Notes: generated by a model from the sequence alone, not told the origin. Positions 40,577-53,677 are shown, numbered from the stretch's first letter. The stretch is 64,000 bases of DNA from Flaccisagitta enflata (GCA_965153355.1 OZ231126.1:29574001-29638000); one strand, 5' to 3'. Made by a program: numbers and translations.

Positions 40577-41455
40577 TAGGCGCGTGCTAAGCTACGGGAC
40601 ACTACATCCCGCTATGTCGGTCGCGTCGGTCGGTCGGTCGGTTGGTCCCCTTTTTGGGCAGCGGCCCCGGAGGGGTCGATGACCTATGCTTTCACACATA
40701 TGGGGAATTTTTCCTCCTTCTCCTCTTCCGTCTGTTCCCCCCCCCGACTCAAATTCTAGCCTTGAGACCCAAATTCCAGCCTTAAGGCCCAAATTCCAGG
40801 CTTGAGGCCCAGATCCCAGCTTTGAGGCCCAAATCCCATCCTCTAGGCCCAAATCCCATCCTCTAGGCCCATATCCTATCCTTTAAGCCCAAATCCTATT
40901 TTTGAGGCCCAAATTCCATCCTGGCGGCCCAAATCCTATCCCCAAGGCCCAGATCCTATCCTCAAGGCCCAAATCCTATCCTTGAGGCCCAATTCCTATC
41001 CTTGAGGCACAAGTCCCATCCTCGAAGCCCAAGTCTCAGCCTTCAGGCCCAAATCCCAGCCTCCAGGCCCAAATCCCAGCCTCTAGGCTCAAATCCCAGG
41101 CTCGAGACCTAAATCCCAGCCTCGAGACCCAAATACCAGCCTCAAGGCCCAAATTTCAGATAGAGGAGGAGGAGGAGAAGGAGGAGAAAATTCCACATAT
41201 GTGTGAAAGCATAGGTCATCGACCCCTTTGGGGCCGCTGCCCTGCTCCCTCTCTCAACTTCAAGCACAACCTACTTCGGCAGGGCACGGGTACCGCTGAC
41301 CATCTAACGCTTTTGCGACTATTACTTTTTCGGCGTTTTTGAGCTTTTTGAGCCTACTTCTCCTGCCCAAATGCTCTGGTGACCTTCTCCAGCACTGCTC
41401 CTGCCCACGCGAACGCGACTGGGGTAGCCGTGTATCCGGCCTTATTTTACTTTAA
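40577..41455 (-). mobile_element. Hairpin-ended element split by a nested insertion
   Basis: The left piece (40577-40652) has TTTTTAGGCGCGTGCTAAGC, CCGCTATGTCGG and a TCGG run. The right piece (41325-41455) continues with ACTTTTTCGGCGTTTTTGAG, CTGCTCCTGCCCACGCG and GTAGCCGTGTATCCGGCCTT. The two pieces join into one element if 40655-41320 is removed. Confidence 0.7.
40655..41320 (-). mobile_element. Minisatellite-carrying element, copy 5 (complete)
   Basis: Terminal repeat GGGCAGCGGCCCCGGAGGGG with TCGATGACCTATGCTTTCAC at the left; about 20 units of a 20-bp repeat (CTTGAGGCCCAAATCCTATC); inverted end AAGCATAGGTCATCGACCCC, GGGGCCGCTGCCC; head GGGTACCGCTGACCATCTAA then CGCTTTTGCGACT. Opposite orientation to copies 3 and 4. 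Confidence 0.85.
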
Positions 41456-41900
41456 ATGGTGAGCTGATATATTTTATTCAGAATCAGATTCGTCTACACG
41501 TACAGTTTGAAATTATCATTTGGAGGAAATTTTATAGTCAAGTTTAGATAGTCAATATATTTGACGCATTTATTTCAGTGTTTAATTTTAGGAAGAATTG
41601 GAAGAAATGATAAGTGTAGGAATATTAAGACATCTACCAAAGAATCAAATACAAATCAGGAACAGAAAGGTAAGTTCAAGGGACAAACGCCCTCAAAGAT
41701 TGCGGTACCGATCAATGAAAGCCTTTTAAATTATTTACATAAAAAAATATCGTTATCAGCAGTCTGACACATTTTGATGTGGTAGACTCACGTAGAGAAG
41801 CTTACTCACCTTGCCTTGGTGGGGAAGGTGGTATAATATCAATAATCAACGAACAAACATGTATGTAAATAAGGCAAAGAAAGGTAAAGGGTTTGAGAAA
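41456..41900. other. Stretch without recognised gene
   Basis: AT-rich sequence upstream of GNMT. The open frame at 41561-41767 has no recognisable motif and ordinary AT-rich composition. Confidence 0.4.
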
Positions 41901-42046
<146 letters not shown>

Positions 42047-42654
42047 CGGTCGCGAAAAGATGGGCGAAACGGATATGCCCATTTTCAGAATTTGAATCGT
42101 CGAATCGCTAGTTGGACGGACCGACGGACCGACGGACAACTTCACGGATTAATGATCGGACATGCTTCCTAAACTAAAGAGACGCTGGTTTCTCGAGTGG
42201 AGCAATGGCTGTTTAGTCATTGGACACGGTCGGTGAAGCAAAGAACTACCCACCATCACTCAACGCCAATGGAAGCAAGAGTTCGACCAACGGACCGACA
42301 AACGGACGGACCGATAGACCAACAAAGCAACACACTGAGTCGCGTGTATTCGTCCAAAAAAAGAAATGCCAGCAAAAGTTCTTGTTCAGGCATTACATAA
42401 GATATTTTCAGATTGGTGTGTTTGCACATGCTCAAATAGTTGTTTGAACAAACTCATTTTTGCAAGATAACGGATGCTTGAGTATGGCACAGACTTCCAA
42501 GGCACTCTCAGCACTACATGACCAGGTGTTTATATTTTGAAGAAGTGGGAAGCGCCGCTTCTCGGAAGGGGAAGATATATGTCAGAAGATTGCGAGGAGG
42601 AAGGAGAAAAAAAAGAGGGAAAGAAAGAAAGAAAAAATCTTGAAAGAGTATGGG

Positions 42655-43420
42655 TCCGCGACTGGGGTCAATCAGCGTTGTCAATCAGCGTTGTCAATCA
42701 GCGTTGTCAAACGGCGTTGTCAAACGGCGTTGTCAAACGGCGTTGTCAAACGGCGTTGTCAAACGGCGTTGTCAAACGGCGTTGTCAAACGGCGTTGTCA
42801 AACGGCGTTGTCAAACGGCGTTGTCAAACGGCGTTGTCAAACGGCGTTGTCAAACGGCGTTGTCAAACGGCGTTGTCATGCGGCGTTGTCATGCGGCGTT
42901 GTCATGCGGCGTTGTCATGCGGCGTTGTCATGCGGCGTTGTCATGCGGCGTTGTCATGCGGCGTTGTCATACGGCGTTGTCATACGGCGTTGTCATACGG
43001 CGTTGTCAAACGGCGTTGTCAAACGGCGTTGTCAAACGGCGTTGTCAAACGGCGTTGTCAAACGGCGTTGTCAAACGGCGTTGTCAAACGGCGTTGTCAA
43101 ACGGCGTTGTCAAACGGCGTTGTCAAACGGCGTTGTCAAACGGCGTTGTCAAACGGCGTTGTCAAACGGCGTTGTCAAACGGCGTTGTCAAACGGCGTTG
43201 TCAAACGGCGTTGTCAAACGGCGTTGTCAAACGGCGTTGTCAAACGGCGTTGTCAAACGGCGTTGTCAAACGGCGTTGTCAAACGGCATTGTCAAATGGC
43301 ATTGTCAAATGGCATTGTCAAATGGCATTGTCAAACGTCATTGTCAAACGGCATTGTCAAACGGCATTGTCAAACGTCATTGTCAAACAGCATTGTCAAA
43401 CGGCATTGGCATAAGTTTTG
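42655..43420 (+). repeat. 13-bp satellite (left arm)
   Basis: About 58 copies of a 13-mer close to GGCGTTGTCAAAC. Variants are in ordered blocks: GTTGTCAATCAGC, then ...CAAACGGC, ...CATGCGGC, ...CATACGGC, again ...CAAACGGC, and a decayed CATTGTCAAA end. Because 13 is not divisible by 3 and no stop arises, all three forward frames stay open and repeat GVVKRRCQTALSN. Not considered a protein. Confidence 0.95.
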
Positions 43421-43439
43421 CACATTTATCATTTTAAGG

Positions 43440-44270
43440 GTGGTAAGCTGGCTGGCTGGTAGGCCAGTTAGCATGCTAAAATCTTTATAAATCAAATTCA
43501 TATGTTGAGTCCTTCCATTTAGGGACTACATACCCAGTTTTAACCAAATCGATCGAAAAATGCCGAAGTTCTGCACGTTTTTCACTTTTAGGCAGGTAGG
43601 CTAGTTGGGTGGTAGGCTGGTTTGGCTGGTTAGCATGCTAAAATCTTTACAATTCAAATACATATGTTGAGTCCTTCCATTTAGAGACTTCATACCAAGT
43701 TTCAACCAAATCGGTTGAAAAATGCCAAAGTTATGCACATTTTTCACTTTTAGGCTGGTAGGCTAGTTGGGTGGTAGGCTGGTTTGGCCGGTGAGCATGC
43801 TAAAATCTATACAATTCAAATACATATGTTGAGTTCTTCCCTTTAGAGACTACATACCAAGTTTCAACCAAATCGGCTGAAAAATGCCGAAGATATGCAT
43901 GTTTTTAACTTTTAGGCTGGTAGGCTAGTTGGTGGTAGGCCGGAGGTCGGTTAGCACGCTAAAACCTTTACAATTCAAACACATATGTTGAGTTCTTTCA
44001 TTTAGAGACTACATACTGCTTTCAAACAAATTGGTTGAAAAATGACGAAGTTGTGCACGTTTTTCGCTTTTAGGCTGGTAGGCTGGTTGGGTGGCAGGCC
44101 GGTTTGGCCGGTTAACATTCTAAAATCTGTACAGATCAAATACATATGTTGAGTCCTTCCATTTAGAAACTACATACCAAGTTTCAACCAAATCGGTTGA
44201 AGAATGCCGAAGTTATGCACGTTTTTCACTTTTAGGCTGGTAGGCTGGTTTGGCCGGTTGGGTGAGTCGG
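43440..44270 (+). repeat. ~165-bp tandem array (left arm)
   Basis: Five imperfect units share TTCACTTTTAGGC, GGTAGGCTGGTTTGGC, TTAGCATGCTAAAATC, CATATGTTGAGTCCTTCC and CAAGTTTCAACCAAATCGG. Mirrored at about 62400-63240. Confidence 0.9.
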
Positions 44271-44485
44271 ATCATAACATACGCATAGGATGTAAAGCGG
44301 CTTACCCTAGTACAACTTCCCTCCAAATATGAAGCAAATCGGTCAAGGCGTTCAAAAGTTAGCCCATTTTTAAAAGTGTGGACGACGACGACAACAACGA
44401 CGACGACAACGACGACGACAACGACGACACCCACCCGCCTCGAATTATAGTCCGCGTCGGAATGGTATTCCGTCGCGGACAAAAA

Positions 44486-44689
44486 ACAAGGCCGGATACA
44501 CGGCTACCAAAGTCGCGTGCGGGTGGGCAGGGGCCATAATTGAGGTCACCAGACCATTTGGGCAGGAGCAGTGAGGTCAAAAAAATAAAATCATAAAAAA
44601 AAGTAAAGTGTGACGGACCAACCGACAGACGGACAGACCGACCGACGGACAAAGCGGGTTGTAGAGTCGCGTGCGCGCGACTTAAAAAG
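44486..44689 (+). mobile_element. Hairpin-ended element (left arm)
   Basis: ACAAGGCCGGATACACGGCT start, AGTCGCGTGCGGGTGGGC, A-rich stretch, GACGGACAGACCGACCGACG run, hairpin GTCGCGTGCGCGCGAC. A TCGTCG/GACGAC trinucleotide tract (44381-44428) lies just before it. Confidence 0.8.
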
Positions 44690-44694
44690 TAAGG

Positions 44695-44712
44695 AAAGAA
44701 AATAAGAAAGAG

Positions 44713-44771
<59 letters not shown>

Positions 44772-44800
44772 GAGAAAGAATGAAAAAGAGAGAGAAAAAG

Positions 44801-44871
<71 letters not shown>

Positions 44872-44883
44872 AAAAAAGAAAAA

Positions 44884-44915
<32 letters not shown>

Positions 44916-44998
44916 ATGAATTAAAGAATGAAAGGAAGGAAGAAAGAAAGAAAGATGGCGAGAAGGAAAAAAGGAAGGAAGAAATGAAAGAAAGAAGA
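44695..44998 (+). repeat. (GAAA)n tract (left arm)
   Basis: Mirrored at 61672-61975 with different unit counts and interruptions. Poly-Ser/Phe/Leu minus-strand translations are low complexity. Confidence 0.9.
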
Positions 44999-44999
44999 A

Positions 45000-46160
45000 A
45001 TGCTAGATTCAATTCTTGTTAGATAACAAAATAAAGCGGCATTTTGTCAGGTATAAAAAAAAATTGATTATTAGTTGGTTCACATTGATTTTTCAAAAGC
45101 TTTACACAAATAGAGCTATATCATGGCCAATACAAGTTGAGACTTTTGATTTATGCACGCTATTTAGCGTAAAGATTGTTAGGAGAGCAATGACAAAGTG
45201 GGTCGGAAACTTTAGAGGGAAATTTTTTGCCTCTCGGAAGGTTTACAAAATATGAACGCCTGCTACATGTATAAGCCTAAAATGGATCGCCTCATCAGCG
45301 AACAGGGAGATAATTGTCTTTCCATAGGTTCCATAGATTCGATCAGATCTGTTAACAATAAGACTGAATACATTGAAATTCAAAATGTGCTCATGGCACC
45401 ATGCGCAGAGGATGATTAGCTTGGGAAACTCTCTCTCTCTCTCTCTCTCTCTCCTATTAAAGGGGATAAGTTTATTTGCGAATATTGTTAGTTTGGAAAT
45501 GGGTGCACTATTCTTTTGGGTTGCAATGTAATGTTGTCCAAGTCATATAGTTTTTGGTTGAGAATGTCGGCGGTCCCAGTAAGGTTGACTCTCGATTTTT
45601 GCCTCTAGGGTATGGTTTCTTCACAACATTGCCTTTGGTAACTACATTATCTTTTGATAATTCACTTAACTTTTGGTGATTTTGTTCAAATTTGGATTAC
45701 TTTAATCAAGAGTTTGGGGTTGACTCAGAGTAACTTGGTGGATTTTTCTCAATTGGTGGGAAAAATCTTGATTTAAAGCTATGGATGTTATGAGCATTTT
45801 ACAATGGGAAGATCAGATAGGTGTGAGGAATGTAGTGTCACAATTCAGCACACAAATCTGGTACTCTTCTTGTCACTTGTACATTTCTTAAATAGCTGAC
45901 AATAGTGGGTTTTTCTTGCTATTGATTTGTATCTGTTGAGTCGCTCTTTGATAAGGTTTGAGGTGGAATTTTTGATAACTTTAAGGATAGTTGTCCTTTT
46001 TTTTTTTTTTTTTTGGGTTGCAATGTTATGCTGTCCAAGTCAAGAAGCATGCTCTCTAGTTTCACTTTCCTGCTGTCTATCATCTTCGATGTACAAATAA
46101 ATGTACGGCCGATTAAGTGTTGTTAAATGGAGTTTACACTTACATATTTTGAACTATCCA
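45000..46160. other. Stretch without recognised gene (left arm)
   Basis: AT-rich unique-looking sequence with a short (CT)12 tract at 45429-45453 and a T18 run near 46000. GGTTGCAATGTAATGTTGTC and GGTTGCAATGTTATGCTGTC (about 45519 and 46016) indicate an old internal duplication. Confidence 0.45.
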
Positions 46161-46222
46161 TTTTAAGTGCGTCCTCGCACATCTATAAGAGGCTGTGTCT
46201 GTGGGTCTATCTGCCTGTGGGT

Positions 46223-46726
46223 TGGGTGCTTCACATAGCAAAAGTTGCTTATTTCTTTTCATCCTCTTTACCTAATGTGGAGTGGCCAATTTTAGGACCC
46301 TTACCATTTTTCTTTTATCAAAAATTGTTCATCTTCCGTTTTTTAGAAAATTGTTTTTAAGAGCCTAATTTGTATATTGCAGTCGGATAAAACAATATGC
46401 TGATCTTATTTGAATTAGCTTTTACAAATTTCTACTCTTTATAGAATTGTTAATCTACCTTTTCACAAGCTCTTTTATAATTTATGCTCTGATATTTTAA
46501 TTCATTTTTACAAAAATCACAATTTTCTAAAACTAATAATTGGTCCTTTTGTAACAAGACTACACAGGATTCTGCTGAAACCTGAGGAAACTTTAAGGTC
46601 AAAACAAAAATGGAAGATGAAGGAATTTTGAGAAAAGGAAAACGGTTATCTTCATGATTTTTTTCACTCCGTATTGGGTTAGCGGGACAAGAAGAAAATC
46701 AAATTTTTTTCTATACGAAGCGCCCA
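46223..46726 (+). mobile_element. ~504-bp MULE-like MITE (left arm)
   Basis: Ends TGGGTGCTTCACATAGCAAA and TATACGAAGCGCCCA match the 36548-36753 element. GCCTGTGGGT is repeated at 46213-46222 and 46728-46737. The insertion lies inside the GTCGG run of another hairpin-ended element whose head GTGCGTCCTCGCAC is at 46169 and whose run resumes at 46738. The right-arm copy is 59865-60369. Confidence 0.8.
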
Positions 46727-46939
46727 AGCCTGTGGGTCGGTATGTCTGTCGGTCGGTTACGCAAACGTTTTCAAACAATCATGACAGGCATTGACAGCCG
46801 ATTTTTGCGCAAACCTTCACTACTTTCATGCCTTCAGCGTAGTTTCATTCATTCATACATTCATTTTCAATCAGCGAGGCACACTTATTAGTCATGACTT
46901 GGCCTTGATTTCGGAAAAAGAGAGAGAGCGAAAAAAACG

Positions 46940-47146
46940 AGTGACGCGGGGTCACAATATCGTTGCGGGAGGGTGGGCAGGGGCATCCAACCCCAATCCA
47001 CACCCATAACCCCACTCCGTATACAATCATACATACACAAGAAGTATCCAAATCGCTCATTTTTCCACTTGTCACTCGATCACTTCTACGGACGGACGGA
47101 TGGATGGACGGACGGACTTGTAGAGTTGCGTGTCCGCAACTAAAAA
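46940..47146 (+). mobile_element. Hairpin-ended element, GTTGCG type (left arm)
   Basis: GTGACGCGGGGTCACAATAT start, CGTTGCGGGAGGGTGGGCAG, GGACGGACGGATGGATGG run, hairpin GTTGCGTGTCCGCAAC then TAAAAAAAG. Mirror copy at about 59441-59647. Confidence 0.75.
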
Positions 47147-47213
47147 AAGTTTCAATAGAGATATCCCCAGCGGGTTAAAGAGAGGCTTGTTCTTTTTTAA
47201 TCAACAGAAAAAG

Positions 47214-47333
47214 ATGTCAGCAAGGGACGATTCCAGTGTTAAAACAAATGAAGAGAGTGTTCGAGCTCTGAAATCTCAAAACTCTCCTGAACCGAGCCTC
47301 CTCCAGGCCAAGCTTCGGAGTTTGATTCAGTAA
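47214..47333 (+). CDS. Candidate 39-aa coding exon
   Basis: ATG at 47214 follows a good acceptor (TTTTTTAATCAACAG) and reads MSARDDSSVKTNEESVRALK to a TAA at 47333. The Ser/Glu-rich composition is protein-like. It is preserved in the right arm (59391-59272). It could be the 3' coding exon of an upstream gene or a 5' exon near CLC. No homology recognised. Confidence 0.3.
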   Translation: MSARDDSSVKTNEESVRALKSQNSPEPSLLQAKLRSLIQ

Positions 47334-47735
47334 TTGAAAACTACTCAAAGAAAAGTAATGAGTGAGTAAATTGGTGTCGAGGAAACAGTGATGACACTCT
47401 CCTGTCGCTCAAGATAACCTCCTCAACTTCGTTCGACTTTTAAATGCAAAGCTTTGCCATGTCATGTAAGCCGGCATGAGACTTGGGGAAAAAAGGGGGT
47501 GTGCGTTTAGCTCATCACTCAATTGTGATCTTTCCCTCGGTCAGTGATCAAAACTGGTTTCTAACTCGAAGTCAAAAACCATCGTGAATCAACAAAATTG
47601 ACAATCAACAATCTCAAAACCCCAAATCATCTTACCAACTGAGTTTTTAAAGATATACATTTTAAAGAAAGTACCTTTTCAACGGAAACTAAGCAAGAGA
47701 AAAGAGAATCAAAAGCATGAACCAAAATTGAAATC

Positions 47736-48847
47736 ATGTCTCATCGAGAAAATTCATCTCCAGTTTCTGATGACGAGCTGATCAATACTTCTCCAACGTC
47801 ATCACATCACAGAGAAATCAGGGGTGAGTTAGTTCACATGTTGGAAGGGGCCGATGCAATGGAATGAATGGATGGTATCAATCTTTGTGGCTTTGATACA
47901 ATTATCACAGGGCACAATATTTGCCCATGCAAACAACATTTACCCATGTCAACAACAAGTTTTTTTTTCTGCAAGAGATAGGAAGGAGTGCAACAAGACG
48001 GTCGATTAACAGGCCTGAATGCAGTAGTTTCTGTAGGTCCTGCTGTCATTGCTGTTCCTGAAGTACTAAATCATTCCCGTCCATTTGTTTTCTATTCTTA
48101 ACACTTAACGCCACTAAGTCCTTAACTCGATGGAGTGAAACAAAAAACGCGGGGTCACAATATCGCTGCGAACGGGTGGGCAGAGGCGGCCAACCCCCAT
48201 CCACACCCCACACCCTACTCACACAAACACGAAAATTTTCTAAAATGCTCGTTTTCCTACTTTTCCACGTGACTCGTGCTGACGGACGGACCGACAGACG
48301 GATAAAAACTCTGCATGTCCGCAACTAAAAAAGGGATGCTGCCAACTCATTGCCTCAACATCGTTCATTTAGAAACAGAGAGACGCTATCCTATTGGAAT
48401 GAATGAGTGAATTTTTGTGTTTTGAATGAACAAATAGATCAATGAATGGATAACTATATTCCATGGAATATTCATGGATAATTCTATTCCATGGAATATT
48501 CAATGGATATTTCTATTCCACCAAGTTTGATTTGATTTGCATCACTAGATGACGCGATAATTCTTGAAGAGTCGTCGAGCAACCAATTGCGCCACCGAGT
48601 GACGACTCGCGGTAGTGAAACGAACGAAAGGAACAAAAGGACAAGTTTTGTGTTGCGAAAAGATGCAACGACGAACGAAGACGAGGCGCTGGAACACCCC
48701 GAAGACGATGACCACACATTCTTTGCCAAGGTTCGCCGAGCTGCGTCTGAAATGCAATTTTTGTTGTTGCTGTTGTTGTTGTAGTTGTTGTTGCTTTGGT
48801 TGTCTGGTTGTCCTCGTCATTTAGAATCTACATGTACTCACGATTCA

Positions 48848-48905
<58 letters not shown>

Positions 48906-49470
48906 GGGACGTGATTTTGAGAGCGTAAACGTAAATCACAAATACACGAAAGAAGAGCGAAAAATCTTGGCAGGATTTGAAAGTCTTGACTATCTACCAT
49001 CACACAGCAAAGCCTTCCAGCAATGGCTAAAGAGACAACCTATCAGGTAAAAAAGACATACGACGCTAACAAAACAGCAACAACAACGCCAATTATACCA
49101 ACAGCAACAACGGCACTAGCTAAAGAGACAACCCTTCAGTTGTGAAAATGCTTATAACGACACAGCAACAAGAACAACAACAACAACGAAGAAGAACGAG
49201 ATCGTCGTCGACAACAACAGGATCAACAGCAACAATAACAACCACAAAGTATCGAGAAAAAGATCTTCAACGGGCAAGGGAATCAACAACAACAACAACA
49301 GCAACAACAACCCTTTTAAACAATTACATTATCTCAGGTTGGATTGGGACCGCTGGATTATGATGGGGATCATAGGATTTCTTGTTGGCCTGGTCGGGTT
49401 TCTAAATGGACAACTGATTCATGTCATCACAGAGACCAAGTGGGAACACGGCATTGAATACATTTCTAAA
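47736..49470 (+). CDS. CLC-type chloride channel/transporter, first four exons (left arm, truncated)
   Basis: Exons 47736-47823, 48549-48730, 48907-49046 and 49338-49470 chain in phase (543 nt, 181 aa) with GT-AG introns. The N-terminus (MSHRENSSPVSDDELINTSP, then DDAIILEESS) is acidic with a dileucine-like motif, as in endolysosomal CLCs. Then come FESLDYLPSHSKAFQQWLKR and LDWDRWIMMGIIGFLVGLVG, the start of helix B in the ClC-6/ClC-7 group, ending TETKWEHGIEYISK. CLC-6/7 proteins are vesicular Cl-/H+ exchangers; that role is inferred. Later exons with the GSGIP, GKEGP and CBS regions are not present before the palindrome centre, so the gene is incomplete. The exon 3 acceptor uses a CT microsatellite as its pyrimidine tract. 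Confidence 0.8.
48140..48330 (+). mobile_element. Hairpin-ended element, GTTGCG type (left arm)
   Basis: ACGCGGGGTCACAATATCGC start, GCTGCGAACGGGTGGGCAG, GACGGACGGACCGACAG run, CTGCATGTCCGCAACTAAAA end. Lies in CLC intron 1; mirror copy at about 58253-58440. Confidence 0.7.
48848..48906 (+). repeat. (CT)n microsatellite serving as CLC exon 3 pyrimidine tract
   Basis: About 27 CT units run into CACAG at the exon 3 acceptor. In the right arm the tract is longer (about 45 units, 57636-57725) and is joined to the acceptor by CCAACACAG. Confidence 0.9.
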
Positions 49471-51460
49471 GTAAGTTGTACACACCTTTATTTATAACAT
49501 TTTATTCAATTAGCATACGACGAAGTTAGGGGTAACCAGTAATGGCGATTGTCGCCGTGAGAAAAAAGTCAAAGCATTGTTCACTATTCACCAAAATTTT
49601 ATTTTCAGTTATTGCAAATTGTTTTATTTGTTAGATGGAATCAAAAACAATTTTATGTATTGATTGCACTGAAAATCAGAGCAAAAAAGAACCGAGCCAT
49701 ATGAACTAAAATACTCAAAACCATTCAACCAGACAACCAGCTACGCTCACTGGCATGCTTTCTTATATTAGCATACTCACATCAAAACATTTATTCATTT
49801 ATCCCATTTTAATAAAAAAACTGAGCCAAGTAAAGTAAATGAGTTAACACCTGTCCGGATATTATTGTCCCAAAATCAAACGACTGTCAAATCAAAACGG
49901 GGATATCTAGCAACATGAAGATTTTTCCGCCAGTTAGAGCTTGAAAAAATCTTCATTTTGCTCATGAATTTTGCCTGGATTGCTTCATACAAAATTGAAT
50001 AAGATAAGAAACAGTAAAAACATTGCCCATGCAAATCATTGCAAAATTACCAGAAAAACCTAATCGAATTCAGATATCTACGAAATCTATAAAAAGATAG
50101 ATACTCAGATGCGGATTTCACAGCTAAAAAGCTTTTGAAAAGTTCTTCAATTTGACCATGGATTTTGATGGATTTCTTAAAGGTCAACCCTTTGAAAATT
50201 CAAACCATAACTATAGAAAAATTTATACCTGGGCGTTCCTGGCTAGTGGTCAAGGGGTGATTAAGTTGATATGAAGCAACCAAAATGGGATTAAATACAG
50301 AAAACAATGTGAAACATACAAGAAAGTACTCATCTGACATCCAATAACAGAGATTTATATTGTTCCTCACCAGCTGTAGTGAGGCCGTTAAAGTTGTGAC
50401 ACTACTGGGACAATAATATCCGGACAGTTGTTAGAATATTGAAAAACAGATGAGCTGTATTTGCTTGCTGAAACATAAATCAAAATATTTATTCATTTAT
50501 CTCAATTGAAATCAGAAAAAAAAAGGCTGAGCTAAATGAGCTTGAGGAGCTAGAATGCTCAAAAACACTCACAGATGAGCGACTATACTCATAAACATGT
50601 TTTCATGTATTTGCATACCTAAACAATCATAAATACACTCCTTTATTGATCTTACACAAAATCATAATAAATAAAAAAAAATTCAATAAGAATTTTCCAT
50701 AGAAAAATCTTTAACAATTTATAACACAAATAAAAAAATATTTGTCTCGGAGCATTCTGCTTGGCGCCAAATGAAAGAAAATTATCAAAATTATTTACCC
50801 TTTCGATTTCATTGGAAGCCCCAATTTGTTGGTGGAGATCATAGACTTCCTTGTACGAAATATGTCAAAAAGTTGAAGACTGACTAACTTTTCTCCCGAT
50901 TAACACCAAAAGACGGCCGACAATTCTTTGAATTGGAAGAAATAAAAATTGCAGAAGTTTTTTTGCAAGAGTTTTTTTATTATCAATATTATTAAAATTC
51001 AGCCTACAAGATACAGTGCATCATTGCAGTTTATACATTCATCAATTCGGCATCGTAACCGGTTACGAAAAGTCAAGTATGATGGGTGCACATCTTTTGT
51101 CCCATTAGATATGGGCGACATAACAAAAATATACTACCTAGTACCTAGTACCTACATCTGAAATTAGGAAGAAAAAAAAAAAAAAAAAAACAAAAACAAT
51201 AACAAAAAGCAAAAAAAAAAAAAAAAGACAAAACAAAAACTTCAAGCTCCAGGTTCTCCTGAACTTAGTGGAAAGAAAAAAATGAAACAAAAAAAAAAAA
51301 AGAAAAAAAAAGCAACAGTTAAACTCGAAAGCAAACAAACAAATGATATCATGAAAATAAAGTTTCAGATTCTTGGAACACGCATATTAAGCCGTGACTG
51401 AGAATGAAGACAGTCATCCACTAAATAACCATATCATCTCCCCTGTTGTTGTTGTTGTAG

Positions 51461-51521
<61 letters not shown>

Positions 51522-51600
51522 CCTTGAGCAGAAGTTCGCGCATCCTTCCGTTCACGCTAAGAGACTAAGCATGTACATGTACATATACTGAGCACGTATA
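49471..51600. other. Non-coding stretch after CLC exon 4 (left arm)
   Basis: AT-rich sequence in which no CLC exon 5 could be found. 49860-50430 belongs to an older repeat (TGTCCGGATATTATTGTCCC ends; GAAATCCGCATCTGA inside) whose relative at 19620-20870 hosts the foldback element. A poly(GTT) tract lies at 51446-51521. Confidence 0.55.
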
Positions 51601-51622
51601 TTGTATGTATTCATGTGTGCTT

Positions 51623-52905
<1,283 letters not shown>

Positions 52906-53097
52906 TGTTCTTTTTCCTTTTTATTTCTATCTTTATAGTAGAAGAAAAAAAGATAATGTAAACATGAAGCTGAAAGTACGGCGAACCTTTGTCTGTCTGA
53001 TGAATAATAGGTATAAAAGCCCCAATCAAAAGTTGCGTTCACCATGGCCCTTGCTCACGAGTTAGAGAAATCCACTTTTGTTTAAAATCTCGTACTA

Positions 53098-53210
53098 CAG
53101 TTGAACCCCGCTCTAACGGACCCGCCACCAACGGAATTCCGCCTATAACAGACATAAACTAAAAGTCCCTTCAAGTTAATTTCTTTTATTTCCTTTGTTG
53201 GCAATAACAG
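53098..53210 (-). mobile_element. pogo/Tigger-like MITE, truncated copy at palindrome centre
   Basis: Begins TA-CAGTTGAACCCCGCTCTA and mirrors 53485-53373. It stops at 53210 where a short hairpin begins, so it lacks about 63 bp of the complete copy. Confidence 0.8.
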
Positions 53211-53284
53211 CTTTTTGATGTTATTCGGTGTTTTTAACGCGCACGCGACTAAAAATCAAGCGAATACGAATAACATCAAAAAAG
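53211..53284. repeat. Small hairpin in the palindrome spacer
   Basis: CTTTTTGATGTTATTCG (53211-53227) pairs with CGAATAACATCAAAAAAG (53267-53284). Its loop contains GCGCACGCGACTAAAAA, a hairpin-element tail. Confidence 0.8.
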
Positions 53285-53309
53285 ATGGACGGGCCGTGAT
53301 TTCGACATA

Positions 53310-53485
53310 CAGTTGAACCTCGCTCTAACGGATGTCAGGGGACCAACAATTTCTTCTGTTATAGGCGGACTTCTGTTATTGCCAACAAAGGAAATAAAAG
53401 AAATTAACTTAAAGGGACTATGAATTTGTGTCTGTTATAGGCGGAATTCCGTTGGTGGCGGGTCCGTTAGAGCGGGGTTCAACTG
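53310..53485 (+). mobile_element. pogo/Tigger-like MITE, complete, 176 bp
   Basis: TIRs CAGTTGAACCTCGCTCTAAC and GTTAGAGCGGGGTTCAACTG; TA on both sides (53308-53309 and 53486-53487). Internal TATAGGCGGAATTCCG and AACAAAGGAAATAAAAG. It spans the inner edge of the right arm. Confidence 0.8.
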
Positions 53486-53677
53486 TAGTACAAGATTTTA
53501 AACAAAAGTGGATTTCTCTAACTCGTGAGCAAGGGCCATGGTGAACGCAACTTTTGATTGGGGCTTTTATACCTATTATTCATCAGACAGACAAAGGTTC
53601 GCCGTACTTTCAGCTTCATGTTTACATTATCTTTTTTTCTTCTACTATAAAGATAGAAATAAAAAGGAAAAAGAACA

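Noticed and set aside
42537-43490. Three overlapping long open frames (317, 265 and 254 aa) over the satellite
   Set aside because: They are translations of a stop-free 13-bp repeat in all three frames; the mirror array has the same property with different lengths.
44359-45012. 217-aa minus-strand frame (mirror 216 aa at 61659-62309)
   Set aside because: GAAA repeat plus a hairpin-ended element; the frame shifts between arms with repeat length.
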